This document shows, one piece after another, positions 16,811 through 24,796 of a stretch of DNA of 64,000 nucleotides (the stretch's first letter is position 1; every line of letters starts with the position of its first letter). The notes under the pieces were generated by a model. That model had not been told where the DNA came from, did not search any database, and worked only from the letters and a program-made list of their open reading frames with translations. This DNA comes from an uncultured Clostridia bacterium (lineage in GTDB: Bacteria; Bacillota; Clostridia; TANB77; CAG-508), in the NCBI GenBank assembly GCA_948777935.1, contig CAQDYY010000001.1, forward strand, positions 434,001 to 498,000, given 5' to 3'. Position numbers and translations under genes: made by a program.

Positions 16811-18088
16811 TTAATTTTTTAGTGCTGTAATGGGTACTACAAATACTCCATCTGGTCTTTTATATACTGCATTTGATAGTCCACATATTACACATAAAAC
16901 TGACGGTGCTTTGCCATTTTCTTTTTCAATCGATTCCTTTATACTAGTTAAATTATTTGCTGCTTTTTCAATTTGATTTGCTCCTAATTTTATTTCAAAA
17001 GCGCACCAATCTCCATTTTCTAACTCTATAATAGAATCAATTTCTCTATTTTGATAATCTTGATAATGATAGCATTTCGCATTAAAAGCACTTGCATATA
17101 TTTTTAAATCTCTTTCAACCATTGCTTCAAATAATAATCCAAAAGTCTCTAAATCATTAATTAACTTTTCTTCTGTTAAATTTAGTAAAGCACATGAAAT
17201 AGATGGGTCTGCAAAATGCCTTTTTTCTGATTGTTTTACTCTTATAGAAGAACGTATATTTAGTGAAAATGGTTCATCATTATCTAATAAATATAATTTG
17301 TCTAATGCGTTTAAATATGATGCAACTGTATCTATATCTATATCTTCATTATCAATTTCTTTAATGTCTCTTTTTACTGTCATATTTGACACTGTTGTAC
17401 TTTCATTTCTTGCAAGTGATTTTAGTAATAATTTCATCTTATGCTTATCTCTATTTATTTTATCTAATCTATATAAATCATCAGTTATAATTAAATCAAT
17501 ATATTCTTTTATAATTTCGCTAGAATCTTTAGGTGAATAGTCTAAATTACCTGGCCATCCTCCTCTAATTATTAATCTAGCAATATTCCTTAAGTCAACT
17601 TCACCTGTTAACTTTTGTTCAATTTTTCCTTTACATAAGTTTTCTAATGAAATATCTCCTGTCGAATCACCAGATTCAAACAAACTCATAGTTCTTAAAT
17701 AAATCTTTCCATATCTTCCTGCTCCGCTATGTGCTATTCCGCTTCTATTGGGTGTAGAAGATCCAGTTAAAATATATTGGCCTTTTAATCCCGTTTTATC
17801 TACATCTGCTCTAATTTCATCCCATAAATTTGTAGCTTCCTGCCATTCATCAATTAATTTAGGTTTTTCTCCTTCCAAAATTAACGATGGAGACATTTTT
17901 GCTAGTTCTACATTATTAGATTGTTCTCCAGTAGTATTGTGTAATAATACTTCACTTTTAGAATGATAACGACCAGCCCATGTTTTGCCACAATATTTTG
18001 GACCTTCTATACAAACTGCACCAAATAGTTTTAAATAGTGTTCTATTTTGTCATCTAGAATTCTTCTTTTATAATTAGTTATATCCAT
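16811..18088 (-). CDS. AAA-family ATPase with DUF4143 domain
   Basis: A 425-residue ATPase of the AAA_14/DUF4143 group, whose biological role is poorly defined. The Walker A-like loop is GPKYCGKTWAG (about 30-40) and the Walker B-like segment is KLIDEWQEATNLWDEIR. A sensor motif YILTGSSTPN and an arginine-finger-like segment HSGAGRYGKIYLRTMSL follow. The C-terminal DUF4143 domain contains the restriction-endonuclease-like FEIKLGANQIEKAANNL. It is monocistronic, with its own promoter embedded in tandem 23-bp repeats (18150-18218) and a terminator. Such genes are common, often multicopy, in gut Firmicutes and Bacteroidetes. Confidence 0.85.
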   Translation of the reverse strand: MDITNYKRRILDDKIEHYLKLFGAVCIEGPKYCGKTWAGRYHSKSEVLLHNTTGEQSNNVELAKMSPSLILEGEKPKLIDEWQEATNLWDEIRADVDKTGLKGQYILTGSSTPNRSGIAHSGAGRYGKIYLRTMSLFESGDSTGDISLENLCKGKIEQKLTGEVDLRNIARLIIRGGWPGNLDYSPKDSSEIIKEYIDLIITDDLYRLDKINRDKHKMKLLLKSLARNESTTVSNMTVKRDIKEIDNEDIDIDTVASYLNALDKLYLLDNDEPFSLNIRSSIRVKQSEKRHFADPSISCALLNLTEEKLINDLETFGLLFEAMVERDLKIYASAFNAKCYHYQDYQNREIDSIIELENGDWCAFEIKLGANQIEKAANNLTSIKESIEKENGKAPSVLCVICGLSNAVYKRPDGVFVVPITALKN

Positions 18089-18139
18089 AGCTCGAATCTC
18101 CTTATAAATAATATACCCTCATTTGTTATTTATAATTTA

Positions 18140-18168
18140 ATTTTATACTATTCCGTTATTTTTGTCAA
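18140..18168 (-). promoter_or_regulatory. Promoter of the AAA/DUF4143 ATPase
   Basis: -35 TTGACA (18168-18163), 17-nt spacer, -10 TAAAAT (18145-18140). The -35 hexamer is the start of the first of three 23-bp tandem repeats, so the repeats may be operator sites. Confidence 0.6.
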
Positions 18169-18218
18169 TTTTATTCCGTGATTTTTATCAATTTCATTCC
18201 GTGGCTTTTGTCGATTAT
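18150..18218 (-). repeat. Three tandem 23-bp repeats overlapping a promoter
   Basis: Units at 18150-18172, 18173-18195 and 18196-18218. Read on the minus strand, each has the pattern YYGAYAAAARYNACGGAATR. Spacing is exactly 23 nt, close to two helical turns. The last unit overlaps the upp stop codon, and the first supplies the -35 box of the ATPase gene. A regulator-binding array is the simplest reading. Confidence 0.75.
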
Positions 18219-18841
18219 TTTATTCCAAATATTCTATCTCCTGCATCTCCAAGCCCTGGTACAATATATCCAATATCGTTTAAGTAATCATCTATACTTG
18301 CACAATATATTTGTACATCTGGATATGCTTCTTCTACTTTTTTTATTCCCTCTGGTGCTGCGATTAAACATAAAAATTTAATCTTTTTAACTCCATCTTC
18401 TTTCATCATTTTTATAGCATCCATTGCAGAACCACCTGTTGCAAGCATTGGGTCTACTAAAATTACTTCCCTATCTTTAATATCTTTAGGTACTTTATAA
18501 TAATATCTTACTGGTTCTAATGTTTCTTCGTTTCTGTATAAACCTATAACTCCAATTTTTGCATTTGGTATAATTTTAGTAATTCCATTTGACATACCAA
18601 GTCCTGCTCTTAAAATTGGTACAAATGTGTATCTATCTTCATCTACTTTTTTTGCCATTGTTTTTCCAATTGGTGTTTCAACTTCTACATCGTCTGTTAC
18701 GGCATCTCTCATTGCTTCATAACATAATAGCATTGCTATTTCTTCTGCTAATTCTCTAAATTCTTTTGTTCCCGTTTTTTTATCTCTTAAAATTGCTACT
18801 TTATGCTTTATTAATGGATGATTTACTTCAATAGCTTTCAT
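18215..18841 (-). CDS. upp: Uracil phosphoribosyltransferase
   Basis: Salvages uracil to UMP using PRPP. 208 residues with MKAIEVNHPLIKHKVAILRDKKTGTKEFRELAEEI, FVPILRAGLGMSNGI and the PRPP-binding loop VDPMLATGGSAMDAI. The C-terminal GLGDAGDRIFGIK is diagnostic. It is the second gene of a uraA-upp pair: the permease gene lies just upstream on the same strand, 28 nt away, giving a complete uracil uptake and salvage unit. No PyrR-type attenuator was recognised. Confidence 0.97.
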   Translation of the reverse strand: MKAIEVNHPLIKHKVAILRDKKTGTKEFRELAEEIAMLLCYEAMRDAVTDDVEVETPIGKTMAKKVDEDRYTFVPILRAGLGMSNGITKIIPNAKIGVIGLYRNEETLEPVRYYYKVPKDIKDREVILVDPMLATGGSAMDAIKMMKEDGVKKIKFLCLIAAPEGIKKVEEAYPDVQIYCASIDDYLNDIGYIVPGLGDAGDRIFGIK

Positions 18842-18869
18842 TTTCTTCCTCCTTGTACATATATATTTT

Positions 18870-20276
18870 CTATGCTTTTACTTCTTCTTTTTTTGTTTCT
18901 TTTTCTTCTTTTGGCATATTGTTATTTTCATCTTTTTCATCTGGTATGATAAAGTTTAATATAATTCCTGCTATAGCTGCAAGACTCATTCCAGAAATTG
19001 ATACAGCTATTCCATTTCCTGTAGAAATTGAGAATGCAGCTCCGCCAAGTCCAAGAACTAACATTGCAGAAGCAACTATTATGTTTTTATTTTTGCTAAA
19101 GTCTACTTTATTTTGAATTAGAACTTTTAATCCATTAACTGCAATAAATCCATATAATAGAAGTGAAACTCCTCCAAGTACTGGGTTTGGTATTGTTTGA
19201 ACAAGTGCTGTGAATTTTCCAAAAAAGCCTAAACATATAGCTATAATTGCTGCTAACCCTATTACCCAAACTGAAGCTATTTTTGTCATTCCAACTACTG
19301 AAGTGTTTTCTCCATAAGTTGTGTTTGAAGGTCCTCCTAAAAAACCTGCGACAAATGTTGCTATTCCATCTCCCATAAGTGTATTTTCAAGCCCTGGATC
19401 TTTTAATAAGTCTTTTCCTATAATTGTTGAAAGTGCTTTGTGATCTCCTATATGTTCAGCCATTGTAACTAACGCAATTGGTGCCATTGTTAAAGCAATT
19501 CCTAAATTTGGTGTATAATTTACAAATGGAACATAGAAATTTGGAAGTTGAACCCAAGCTGCATCAGCTATTACTGTGAAATCTACTAGTCCTAAAACAC
19601 AAGCTGAAATATATCCTGCAATAATTCCAACTAAAAATGGAATTATTTTTATAAATCCTTTTGCCCTTGTCATAATTAGTGATGTAACTAAAAATGTAAT
19701 AAGTGCAACAACTGGTCCTTTCCATTCTATACCAGATACTATTTCTCCTCCTACTGAAACAGTAGTATCAAAAATATTTCCAACTGCAGATGTTGCAAGT
19801 CCTAAACCTATTATCATAATCATTGGTCCTATTACTATTGGTGGTAATAGTTTATCTATCCATTTTTTACCAACAAATCTTACTATAAGTGAAACTATGA
19901 AATATACTATACCTACTACCATTACCCCTGTCATAGCTCCAGCAATTCCGTTACTAACTCCTCCACCATTACTAGCTCCAGCAATATATGCTGCTATAAT
20001 TGGTGAAATAAATGCAAATGAGCTTCCTAAGAAAACTGGTGATTTTGCTTTTGTACAAGCTATGTAAATAAGTGTTCCTATACCAGCTGTTACAAGAGCT
20101 ACTGCAATTGAAAGTGCTTGTCCTTCCACACCAGCTGCAGCAATTCCACTATTTACTAAAATTGGTACTAAGATTGTTGCACCAAACATTGCAAATACAT
20201 GTTGAAATGCAAGTATTATCCATTTTAGTATACTTGGCTTTTCATTTACGTCTAAAACTAATTTTGTTTCATTCAT
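18870..20276 (-). CDS. uraA: Uracil permease (NCS2/UraA family)
   Basis: A 468-residue proton-linked uracil transporter of the nucleobase:cation symporter-2 family, with about 14 hydrophobic segments. Visible landmarks are FQHVFAMFGATILVPIL (TM1), AEHIGDHKALSTIIGKDL (the substrate-site helix) and FLGGPSNTTYGENTSVVGMTK. The true start is the ATG at 20276 (MNETKLVLDVNEKPS), preceded by GGAGGAATAAAA. An in-frame extension further upstream would only translate a family C repeat and must be discarded. The C-terminus is a charged tail rich in K and E. It forms a unit with upp downstream. Confidence 0.95.
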   Translation of the reverse strand: MNETKLVLDVNEKPSILKWIILAFQHVFAMFGATILVPILVNSGIAAAGVEGQALSIAVALVTAGIGTLIYIACTKAKSPVFLGSSFAFISPIIAAYIAGASNGGGVSNGIAGAMTGVMVVGIVYFIVSLIVRFVGKKWIDKLLPPIVIGPMIMIIGLGLATSAVGNIFDTTVSVGGEIVSGIEWKGPVVALITFLVTSLIMTRAKGFIKIIPFLVGIIAGYISACVLGLVDFTVIADAAWVQLPNFYVPFVNYTPNLGIALTMAPIALVTMAEHIGDHKALSTIIGKDLLKDPGLENTLMGDGIATFVAGFLGGPSNTTYGENTSVVGMTKIASVWVIGLAAIIAICLGFFGKFTALVQTIPNPVLGGVSLLLYGFIAVNGLKVLIQNKVDFSKNKNIIVASAMLVLGLGGAAFSISTGNGIAVSISGMSLAAIAGIILNFIIPDEKDENNNMPKEEKETKKEEVKA

Positions 20277-20321
20277 TTTTATTCCTCCTAATATTTTCTT
20301 TTTGGGTTGTGTAAAGTAAAA

Positions 20322-20373
20322 GGGCACAGTGGTGTCATGTCTAACTGGTATTCCCACAAACGATGCCCCTACA
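20322..20373 (+). repeat. Family C repeat, copy 2
   Basis: GGGCACAGTGGTGTCATGTC...ATTCCCACAAACGATGCCCC with loop TAACTGGT. It lies in the uraA leader, about 45 nt upstream of its start. Confidence 0.85.
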
Positions 20374-20396
20374 TATAATCTTTCTACACCATAAAA

Positions 20397-20425
20397 AATC
20401 ACTAAAACCATATGTTTTAGTGATT
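20397..20425 (-). terminator. Terminator of the 34-residue ORF
   Basis: Perfect stem AATCACTAAAAC / GTTTTAGTGATT, followed on the minus strand by T6. It overlaps the stop codon of the small ORF at 20424-20528. Confidence 0.8.
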
Positions 20426-20528
20426 AATTTATATATTGTAAAAGAATTGTAGCAAATGCAAAAACTAGCAAAGTAACTTTGCTTATTACTGTTTTAGTAG
20501 AGTTTACATTTTCTACAAAATTTCTCAT
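20424..20528 (-). CDS. Small single-helix membrane ORF (34 aa), unknown
   Basis: Encodes MRNFVENVNSTKTVISKV and then a hydrophobic helix (TLLVFAFATILLQYI). It has its own consensus-like promoter (20546-20574) and a terminator overlapping its stop, so a compact ~150-nt transcript is expected. The predicted transcription start leaves a leader of only about 11 nt with a partial ribosome site (AGGGTG/GGTG). Either a near-leaderless small membrane protein or a small RNA is therefore possible. No family is recognised. Confidence 0.5.
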   Translation of the reverse strand: MRNFVENVNSTKTVISKVTLLVFAFATILLQYIN

Positions 20529-20545
20529 TTTTTACACCCTAAAAG

Positions 20546-20574
20546 ATAGTACTACAATTTCCATAAAAGTTCAA
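20546..20574 (-). promoter_or_regulatory. Promoter of the 34-residue ORF / small transcript
   Basis: -35 TTGAAC (20574-20569), 17-nt spacer, -10 TACTAT (20551-20546). Confidence 0.6.
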
Positions 20575-20648
20575 GTACTTTTTTGTAATTTTTTAAGATT
20601 TTTATAATACTATTCATACTTCTTTTATAAGAACTTACGAAGCTTTGC

Positions 20649-20826
20649 AAGAGAGCCCCTTTAATAAGGGGGCTGGCGCCGATAGGCGACTGGGGGTTCT
20701 TAAAAAACATTTAGAAGAACCCTCCGTCAGTGCTTCGCACTGCCAGCCACTGCATAAGATATCTGTAATGCTCACTAGCGTTCGCTAACAGCTATCTTAA
20801 CCTCCCTTGTTAAAGGAGGTTTCTTG
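20649..20826 (+). repeat. Family A/B palindromic repeats, B unit then A unit with internal insert
   Basis: The B unit (20649-20702) reads GAGCCCCTTTAATAAGGGGG...CGACTGGGGGTTC. The A unit (20714-20826) reads AGAACCCTCCGTC...CCTCCCTTGTTAAAGGAGG. The A unit contains an extra ~56-bp insert (CAGCCACTGCATAAGATATC...GCTATCTTA), also present in the copy at 48247 with one difference. The 20429-20876 stretch otherwise holds only the small ORF transcript. Confidence 0.8.
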
Positions 20827-20876
20827 TATGCCTTCGCAGATATTCTTATTTGCTATAGTCTGAACAGTAACATATT

Positions 20877-21776
20877 TTATATCCCTCTAAAATCAAACTC
20901 TGGCACATACTCTTCTTCATGTTCTCCTAATTCTTGTATATACCCATTTTTTAGGTTTAAAGAATATAAATATTGTTCTATTTGTTTATATTCTTTTTTA
21001 TTTAGTTTCCTATTTATCAGCTCATCTTCTTTTGCTTTATATGTAGGAAAATATTGTGCCATAACACTTACATATATATCCTCAGGCATATTTTCTTTTA
21101 TCCATTTTAAAATATGTTTTGTATTTAATATATGATTTGGCAATACTAAATGACGTATAATAACTCCTTTTTGAATAATCCCATCTTTATTAAAAACAGC
21201 TCCTCCTACTTGTTTATACATCTCCTTTATAGCACTTGTTGCAATTTCAAAATAGTTATCTATTCCAGAATATTTTTTTGCAGTGTAATTACTATAATAC
21301 TTTAAATCCGGTAAATATATATCTATATATCCATTTAAGAGCTCAATAGTTTCTTTCTTTTCATATCCATTTGTATTATATACAATTGGAATATTTAATC
21401 CATTTTTCTTTGCAATATCAAGCGCTTCTATAATTTGATATACATATGAAGTAGGTGTAACAAGATTAATGTTATTAGCACCTCTTTGTTGCTGTTTTAA
21501 AAATATTTCTGCTAAATGCTCTACTGTAATCTCTTTTCCTTTTTGATATTGGCTTATTTCGTAGTTTTGGCAATACTTACATTCTAAATTGCAATTTGTA
21601 AAAAATACAGTACCAGAGCCATTTTTTCCACTAATACATGGCTCTTCAAAATAATGTAAAGATGCTAATGCAATTAATAGCCTATTCTCTGAATTACATC
21701 TTCCCTTGTTTCCTTTTAATCTATTTACTCCACAATTATGTGGGCATAATGTACATTTACTTAAATTTTCTACCAT
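20877..21776 (-). CDS. Radical SAM protein, pyruvate formate-lyase-activase-like (PflX/COG1313 type)
   Basis: A 299-residue radical SAM enzyme. An N-terminal Cys cluster (CTLCPHNCGVNRLKGNKGRC) precedes the radical SAM CxxxCxxC motif in TNCNLECKYCQNYEIS (about residues 57-72). NLVTPTSYVYQIIEAL, IVYNTNGYEKKE and YLPDLKYYSN follow, a pattern typical of the PflX-like group. The substrate is unknown. It likely binds one catalytic 4Fe-4S cluster, and the N-terminal cysteines may bind another metal. It is followed by repeats on its 3' side and preceded by a membrane glycosyltransferase gene 20 nt away, but a functional link is not evident. Confidence 0.85.
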   Translation of the reverse strand: MVENLSKCTLCPHNCGVNRLKGNKGRCNSENRLLIALASLHYFEEPCISGKNGSGTVFFTNCNLECKYCQNYEISQYQKGKEITVEHLAEIFLKQQQRGANNINLVTPTSYVYQIIEALDIAKKNGLNIPIVYNTNGYEKKETIELLNGYIDIYLPDLKYYSNYTAKKYSGIDNYFEIATSAIKEMYKQVGGAVFNKDGIIQKGVIIRHLVLPNHILNTKHILKWIKENMPEDIYVSVMAQYFPTYKAKEDELINRKLNKKEYKQIEQYLYSLNLKNGYIQELGEHEEEYVPEFDFRGI

Positions 21777-21796
21777 AATTTTTCCTCTATTTTTTA

Positions 21797-23377
21797 CTAA
21801 TCACTTAATCTTACAACTACTGTACCATCTATTATTTTTATGCTATCTTTTTCTGGATAATATGTCATACTCTTAAATTCATCTGTTTGTAGTAAATCTG
21901 CTTTTTCCCATTCACTCACTAAATTTAAGTTTACCCCTTCATATTCATATAATATTTTTCTCCAACTATCTAAATTCCCCCACCATATAGTTGATTTGTT
22001 TGCTATAAACCCCCATGTTCTATCAAATATTTTTTTTGCTTCTATTGAAGTATTTTTTCTACTTAAATATGTATTATTTTCTAGCCCTCCTAAAAATAAT
22101 ACTGGCATATCCCCTGTATATTCATCTAACCCCTCTATTTGTGTTACTATTCTAGAAACTGCCCCCTCTGTTTGGTTCTGCATAGATTTCATGGCAATAT
22201 ATGAGGCATTATCTTGCCATATGTAGTTCCAAATAATAATCAAACTACAAATTGTTACAGTATATTTAAAAATTTTAGATATTGTTGTTTTAGGTAGTAT
22301 TTCTATTATTTTTAAAAATATTGGAAATATGTATACCATAGAACATGCCATAAGTATATGAATATCTACATCTGGTACCATTATTTCTATTATTCCAAAA
22401 CATACTGGTGCTATAATGATAAAAATTAATGTAAGTATTGTGTTTGTTCTTTTTTCATATACTTTGTTTTTTATTATAATATATATTGTAGAAACTAGCA
22501 TTACTCCAAATATCACTATATAAAATATATTTGTATTCCATATTGTGTTTGGTATCATGTTATCTGTAAAATAATAATCAAAGAAACTTCTATATGCTTC
22601 TGGCAATAGTTGTGGTAAATTTAGTAATGTTTCTAGACCTATAGAATTTGCGCCACTGTAACTACTTACTGGTAAGTTCCTAATTAATAATACTATGTGT
22701 GATAATGCATAAAATAGAATTATACCTAATGTTCCCATCACTAGATATTTAATTATACTAATAAATATCTGTTTCTTTTCTTTTTTATTTAGTGCATCTA
22801 TTATTAAAGTAGCTATGCATAAAACCATTGTTACAGATAAATATGTTTGATACATCCCCATCGAAAGTGCTACTAATAAAGCACTTATTGGTATTACCCA
22901 ATTTCTATTTTCGTTTTTTCTAACTATATAAACAGCAAGTGTTGCTAAAAGCATTCCTAATATATATGCATCTGAACAGTAAAAAAATGTTAAAGTTGCT
23001 GATATGTTTGGTGCTACCGCAAATATTACAGATATAATATACTTAAAGTATTTATTGTTTATTTTAAATATGTCTATTACTAGAAGCACTGTTATACCTA
23101 AAAGAATACTACTTATTAGTGTTACTATTACTGGTGATACAATATATCCCTTTATTCCTTGCACAAAATCTAGCCCAAATCTTAGTAACATAGATTCCCA
23201 TACATCTGGTTGATGATATATGCTGTTTATTAGGGTATCTGCTCCAGTTATCATTAATGCATAAAGTGAAAAATGTACTATCATTGCTGTTATTATAGTT
23301 ATCCAAAATGGTTTCATTTTTTCTTTATTATATTTAATTTCTAAATTTATTTTAAATAATTTTTTTATTGCTTCCAT
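21797..23377 (-). CDS. Membrane glucosyltransferase-like protein (GtrII / Glucos_trans_II family)
   Basis: A 526-residue membrane protein with about ten hydrophobic segments and a soluble C-terminal domain (about 420-526). The segment FFYCSDAYILGMLLATLAVYIVRK followed by ALSMGMYQTYLSVTM is characteristic of the GtrII-like family, which adds glucose from a polyprenyl carrier to surface polysaccharide. I chose the ATG at 23377 (MEAIKKLFKIN), with GGAGG about 7 nt upstream; an upstream in-frame start would include that site. No other surface polysaccharide genes are adjacent, so the acceptor is unknown. Confidence 0.75.
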   Translation of the reverse strand: MEAIKKLFKINLEIKYNKEKMKPFWITIITAMIVHFSLYALMITGADTLINSIYHQPDVWESMLLRFGLDFVQGIKGYIVSPVIVTLISSILLGITVLLVIDIFKINNKYFKYIISVIFAVAPNISATLTFFYCSDAYILGMLLATLAVYIVRKNENRNWVIPISALLVALSMGMYQTYLSVTMVLCIATLIIDALNKKEKKQIFISIIKYLVMGTLGIILFYALSHIVLLIRNLPVSSYSGANSIGLETLLNLPQLLPEAYRSFFDYYFTDNMIPNTIWNTNIFYIVIFGVMLVSTIYIIIKNKVYEKRTNTILTLIFIIIAPVCFGIIEIMVPDVDIHILMACSMVYIFPIFLKIIEILPKTTISKIFKYTVTICSLIIIWNYIWQDNASYIAMKSMQNQTEGAVSRIVTQIEGLDEYTGDMPVLFLGGLENNTYLSRKNTSIEAKKIFDRTWGFIANKSTIWWGNLDSWRKILYEYEGVNLNLVSEWEKADLLQTDEFKSMTYYPEKDSIKIIDGTVVVRLSD

Positions 23378-23457
23378 TTTATATCCTCCAATCAATCATT
23401 ACAAATTATACCAAAATTTGTAAATTAAAACAATAATTTTACATAATTTTGTATTTT

Positions 23458-23602
23458 CATCTATAATAGTATATAAATCTCCACGAAGAATCTTGGAGCC
23501 ATAAGTGGGGACCAATAGAAACCGTCAAAATGCGCAAGCATTTTGTACAGTTTCATTGGGGAATGGCGACGGTTCGTGGGGATTTATATACTATTATAGA
23601 TG
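23458..23602 (+). repeat. Structured repeat element, family D, copy 2
   Basis: A 145-bp element. The 30-bp terminal arms (CATCTATAATAGTATATAAA... and ...TTTATATACTATTATAGATG) are complementary with one G.T pair, and their sequence differs from copies 1 and 3. The core is nearly identical to the other copies. The central hairpin here is AAAATGC-GCAA-GCATTTT, where the other copies have AAAATGTG-TTTA-CACATTTT: a different stem, still paired, now with a GNRA loop. It lies between two minus-strand genes. Confidence 0.85.
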
Positions 23603-23702
23603 TGCTCAATAAATATGTATGTTTTAACTTAAAATAGCGTATTGGTACCTAAAAAAATTAGTACATAAGCTATTATCTACTAATTTTAATTAATAAGACA
23701 TA

Positions 23703-24248
23703 TCAAAACATATTAAGATATCTAGCACTTGATAAAAGTGTATCTACCACTACAATTCCAATTGCAATATTAACAAAAGTTATTTGTGATTTAGTAGGAA
23801 TTTTCTTTAATAATTTTGCTACTACCTTTTCCATAAGTGGATGAACCCAGTGAATAAAAGCAAGAGCAATAAATCCCCATGCAAAAGAAAATGATAAGGT
23901 AATTCTTCCATTTAGATTCATAAAATGAGTTGCATAATCCCACCAACGTGCTGAAAATAGTGCTTCTAATGCAAATCCTACAAAATATTCAAAAATTGAA
24001 AATACAATTGCAGAATATAAAAATAGTTTTAATGGGTTAGATTTATATTTTTGTAAACAACTAATTAAAATAACTGCTCCCCACCCATAAATTGGACAAA
24101 GTGGTCCATATAAAAAGCCTCTTTTTACAAAATGACCTAAAGTTCCTATAGCATAAAAGGTCTCTAATAACCAACCAACAAATGCATATATTAAAAAATA
24201 AAATGCTAAATACTTAATACTTATTTTCTTATCCTCTAATTTTTCCAT
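23703..24248 (-). CDS. Putative ABC-transporter permease-like membrane protein (CmpB / PF06541 family)
   Basis: A 181-residue integral membrane protein with about five helices. The family motif FVGWLLETFYAIGTLGHFVKRGFLYGPLCPIYGWGA occupies residues 24-59. It continues FVGFALEALFSARWWDYATHFMNLNGRI, also typical. Members are annotated as putative ABC transporter permeases, but no ATPase is adjacent and the true role is unknown. It appears monocistronic. Confidence 0.8.
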   Translation of the reverse strand: MEKLEDKKISIKYLAFYFLIYAFVGWLLETFYAIGTLGHFVKRGFLYGPLCPIYGWGAVILISCLQKYKSNPLKLFLYSAIVFSIFEYFVGFALEALFSARWWDYATHFMNLNGRITLSFSFAWGFIALAFIHWVHPLMEKVVAKLLKKIPTKSQITFVNIAIGIVVVDTLLSSARYLNMF

Positions 24249-24348
24249 AATTCCCCCTAATAATACATGTATAATATCAAATTTTCTTTAAAAAGTAAAT
24301 GCTATTAAAAAAAAATTAATAAACTGCAAAAATTTTATAAAAAAAGTA

Positions 24349-24377
24349 TTGACAAACTATTCAATTACACTTATAAT
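24349..24377 (+). promoter_or_regulatory. Promoter of the tRNA cluster
   Basis: Perfect consensus: TTGACA (24349-24354), 17-nt spacer, TATAAT (24372-24377), 23 nt before tRNA-Gly. Confidence 0.85.
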
Positions 24378-24400
24378 TTATTAATGTTGGTAGCAAATAT

Positions 24401-24474
<74 letters not shown>

Positions 24475-24551
24475 GCGCCCTTAGCTCAGTTGGTCAGAGC
24501 AACCGGCTCATAACCGGTGGGTCCAAGGTTCGAATCCTTGAGGGCGCACCA
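24475..24551 (+). tRNA. tRNA-Met (anticodon CAT)
   Basis: Begins directly after the CCA of tRNA-Gly. Acceptor GCGCCCT/AGGGCGC, anticodon stem ACCGG-CTCATAA-CCGGT (anticodon CAT), T-arm CAAGGTTCGAATCCTTG, encoded CCA. Probably elongator Met. A lysidine-modified Ile(CAT) tRNA cannot be excluded by eye. Confidence 0.88.
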
Positions 24552-24569
24552 CTTTTTTTAACTAAATAT

Positions 24570-24655
24570 GGACAGGTGGCCGAGTGGCTAAAGGCGGCAG
24601 ACTGTAAATCTGTTCTCATACGAGTACGAAGGTTCGAATCCTTCCCTGTCCACCA
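24570..24655 (+). tRNA. tRNA-Tyr (anticodon GTA)
   Basis: Class II tRNA with a long variable arm. Acceptor GGACAGG/CCTGTCC, anticodon loop in CAGA-CTGTAAA-TCTG (anticodon GTA), encoded CCA. Its last 17 coding bases (GAATCCTTCCCTGTCCA) are repeated at 24777-24793. Confidence 0.95.
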
Positions 24656-24656
24656 A

Positions 24657-24691
24657 AGAAGTAGAAAATATGAGATTCTACTTCTTTTTTA
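24657..24691 (+). terminator. Terminator of the tRNA cluster
   Basis: AGAAGTAGAA / TTCTACTTCT stem followed by T6, directly after tRNA-Tyr. Confidence 0.85.
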
Positions 24692-24768
24692 TTTATAAGA
24701 AACGAAAAATAGAAATGGATTCGAAAAGGAGGATCAGAAAACAGTCCAGTGGACTGTTTTCCCGACGC

Positions 24769-24796
24769 GGTTCGCCGAATCCTTCCCTGTCCATCA
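24769..24796 (+). repeat. Partial duplicate of the tRNA-Tyr 3' end (att-like scar)
   Basis: GGTTCGCCGAATCCTTCCC followed by TGTCCATCA. It repeats the T-arm and acceptor 3' strand of tRNA-Tyr, with 17 identical bases (24777-24793 versus 24636-24652). A CG-containing palindrome (AAAACAGTCC/GGACTGTTTT, 24738-24760) lies between the two copies. It resembles an attachment-site remnant. Confidence 0.7.

Noticed and set aside
20277..20411. N-terminal extension of the uracil permease frame by 45 codons
   Set aside because: It translates a family C repeat and leader DNA; GGAGG lies just before the ATG at 20276, where the known family start begins.
20277..20876. Riboswitch or PyrR attenuator upstream of uraA-upp
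   Set aside because: The leader contains only the repeats and the small ORF unit; no PyrR-binding or known riboswitch consensus was seen.
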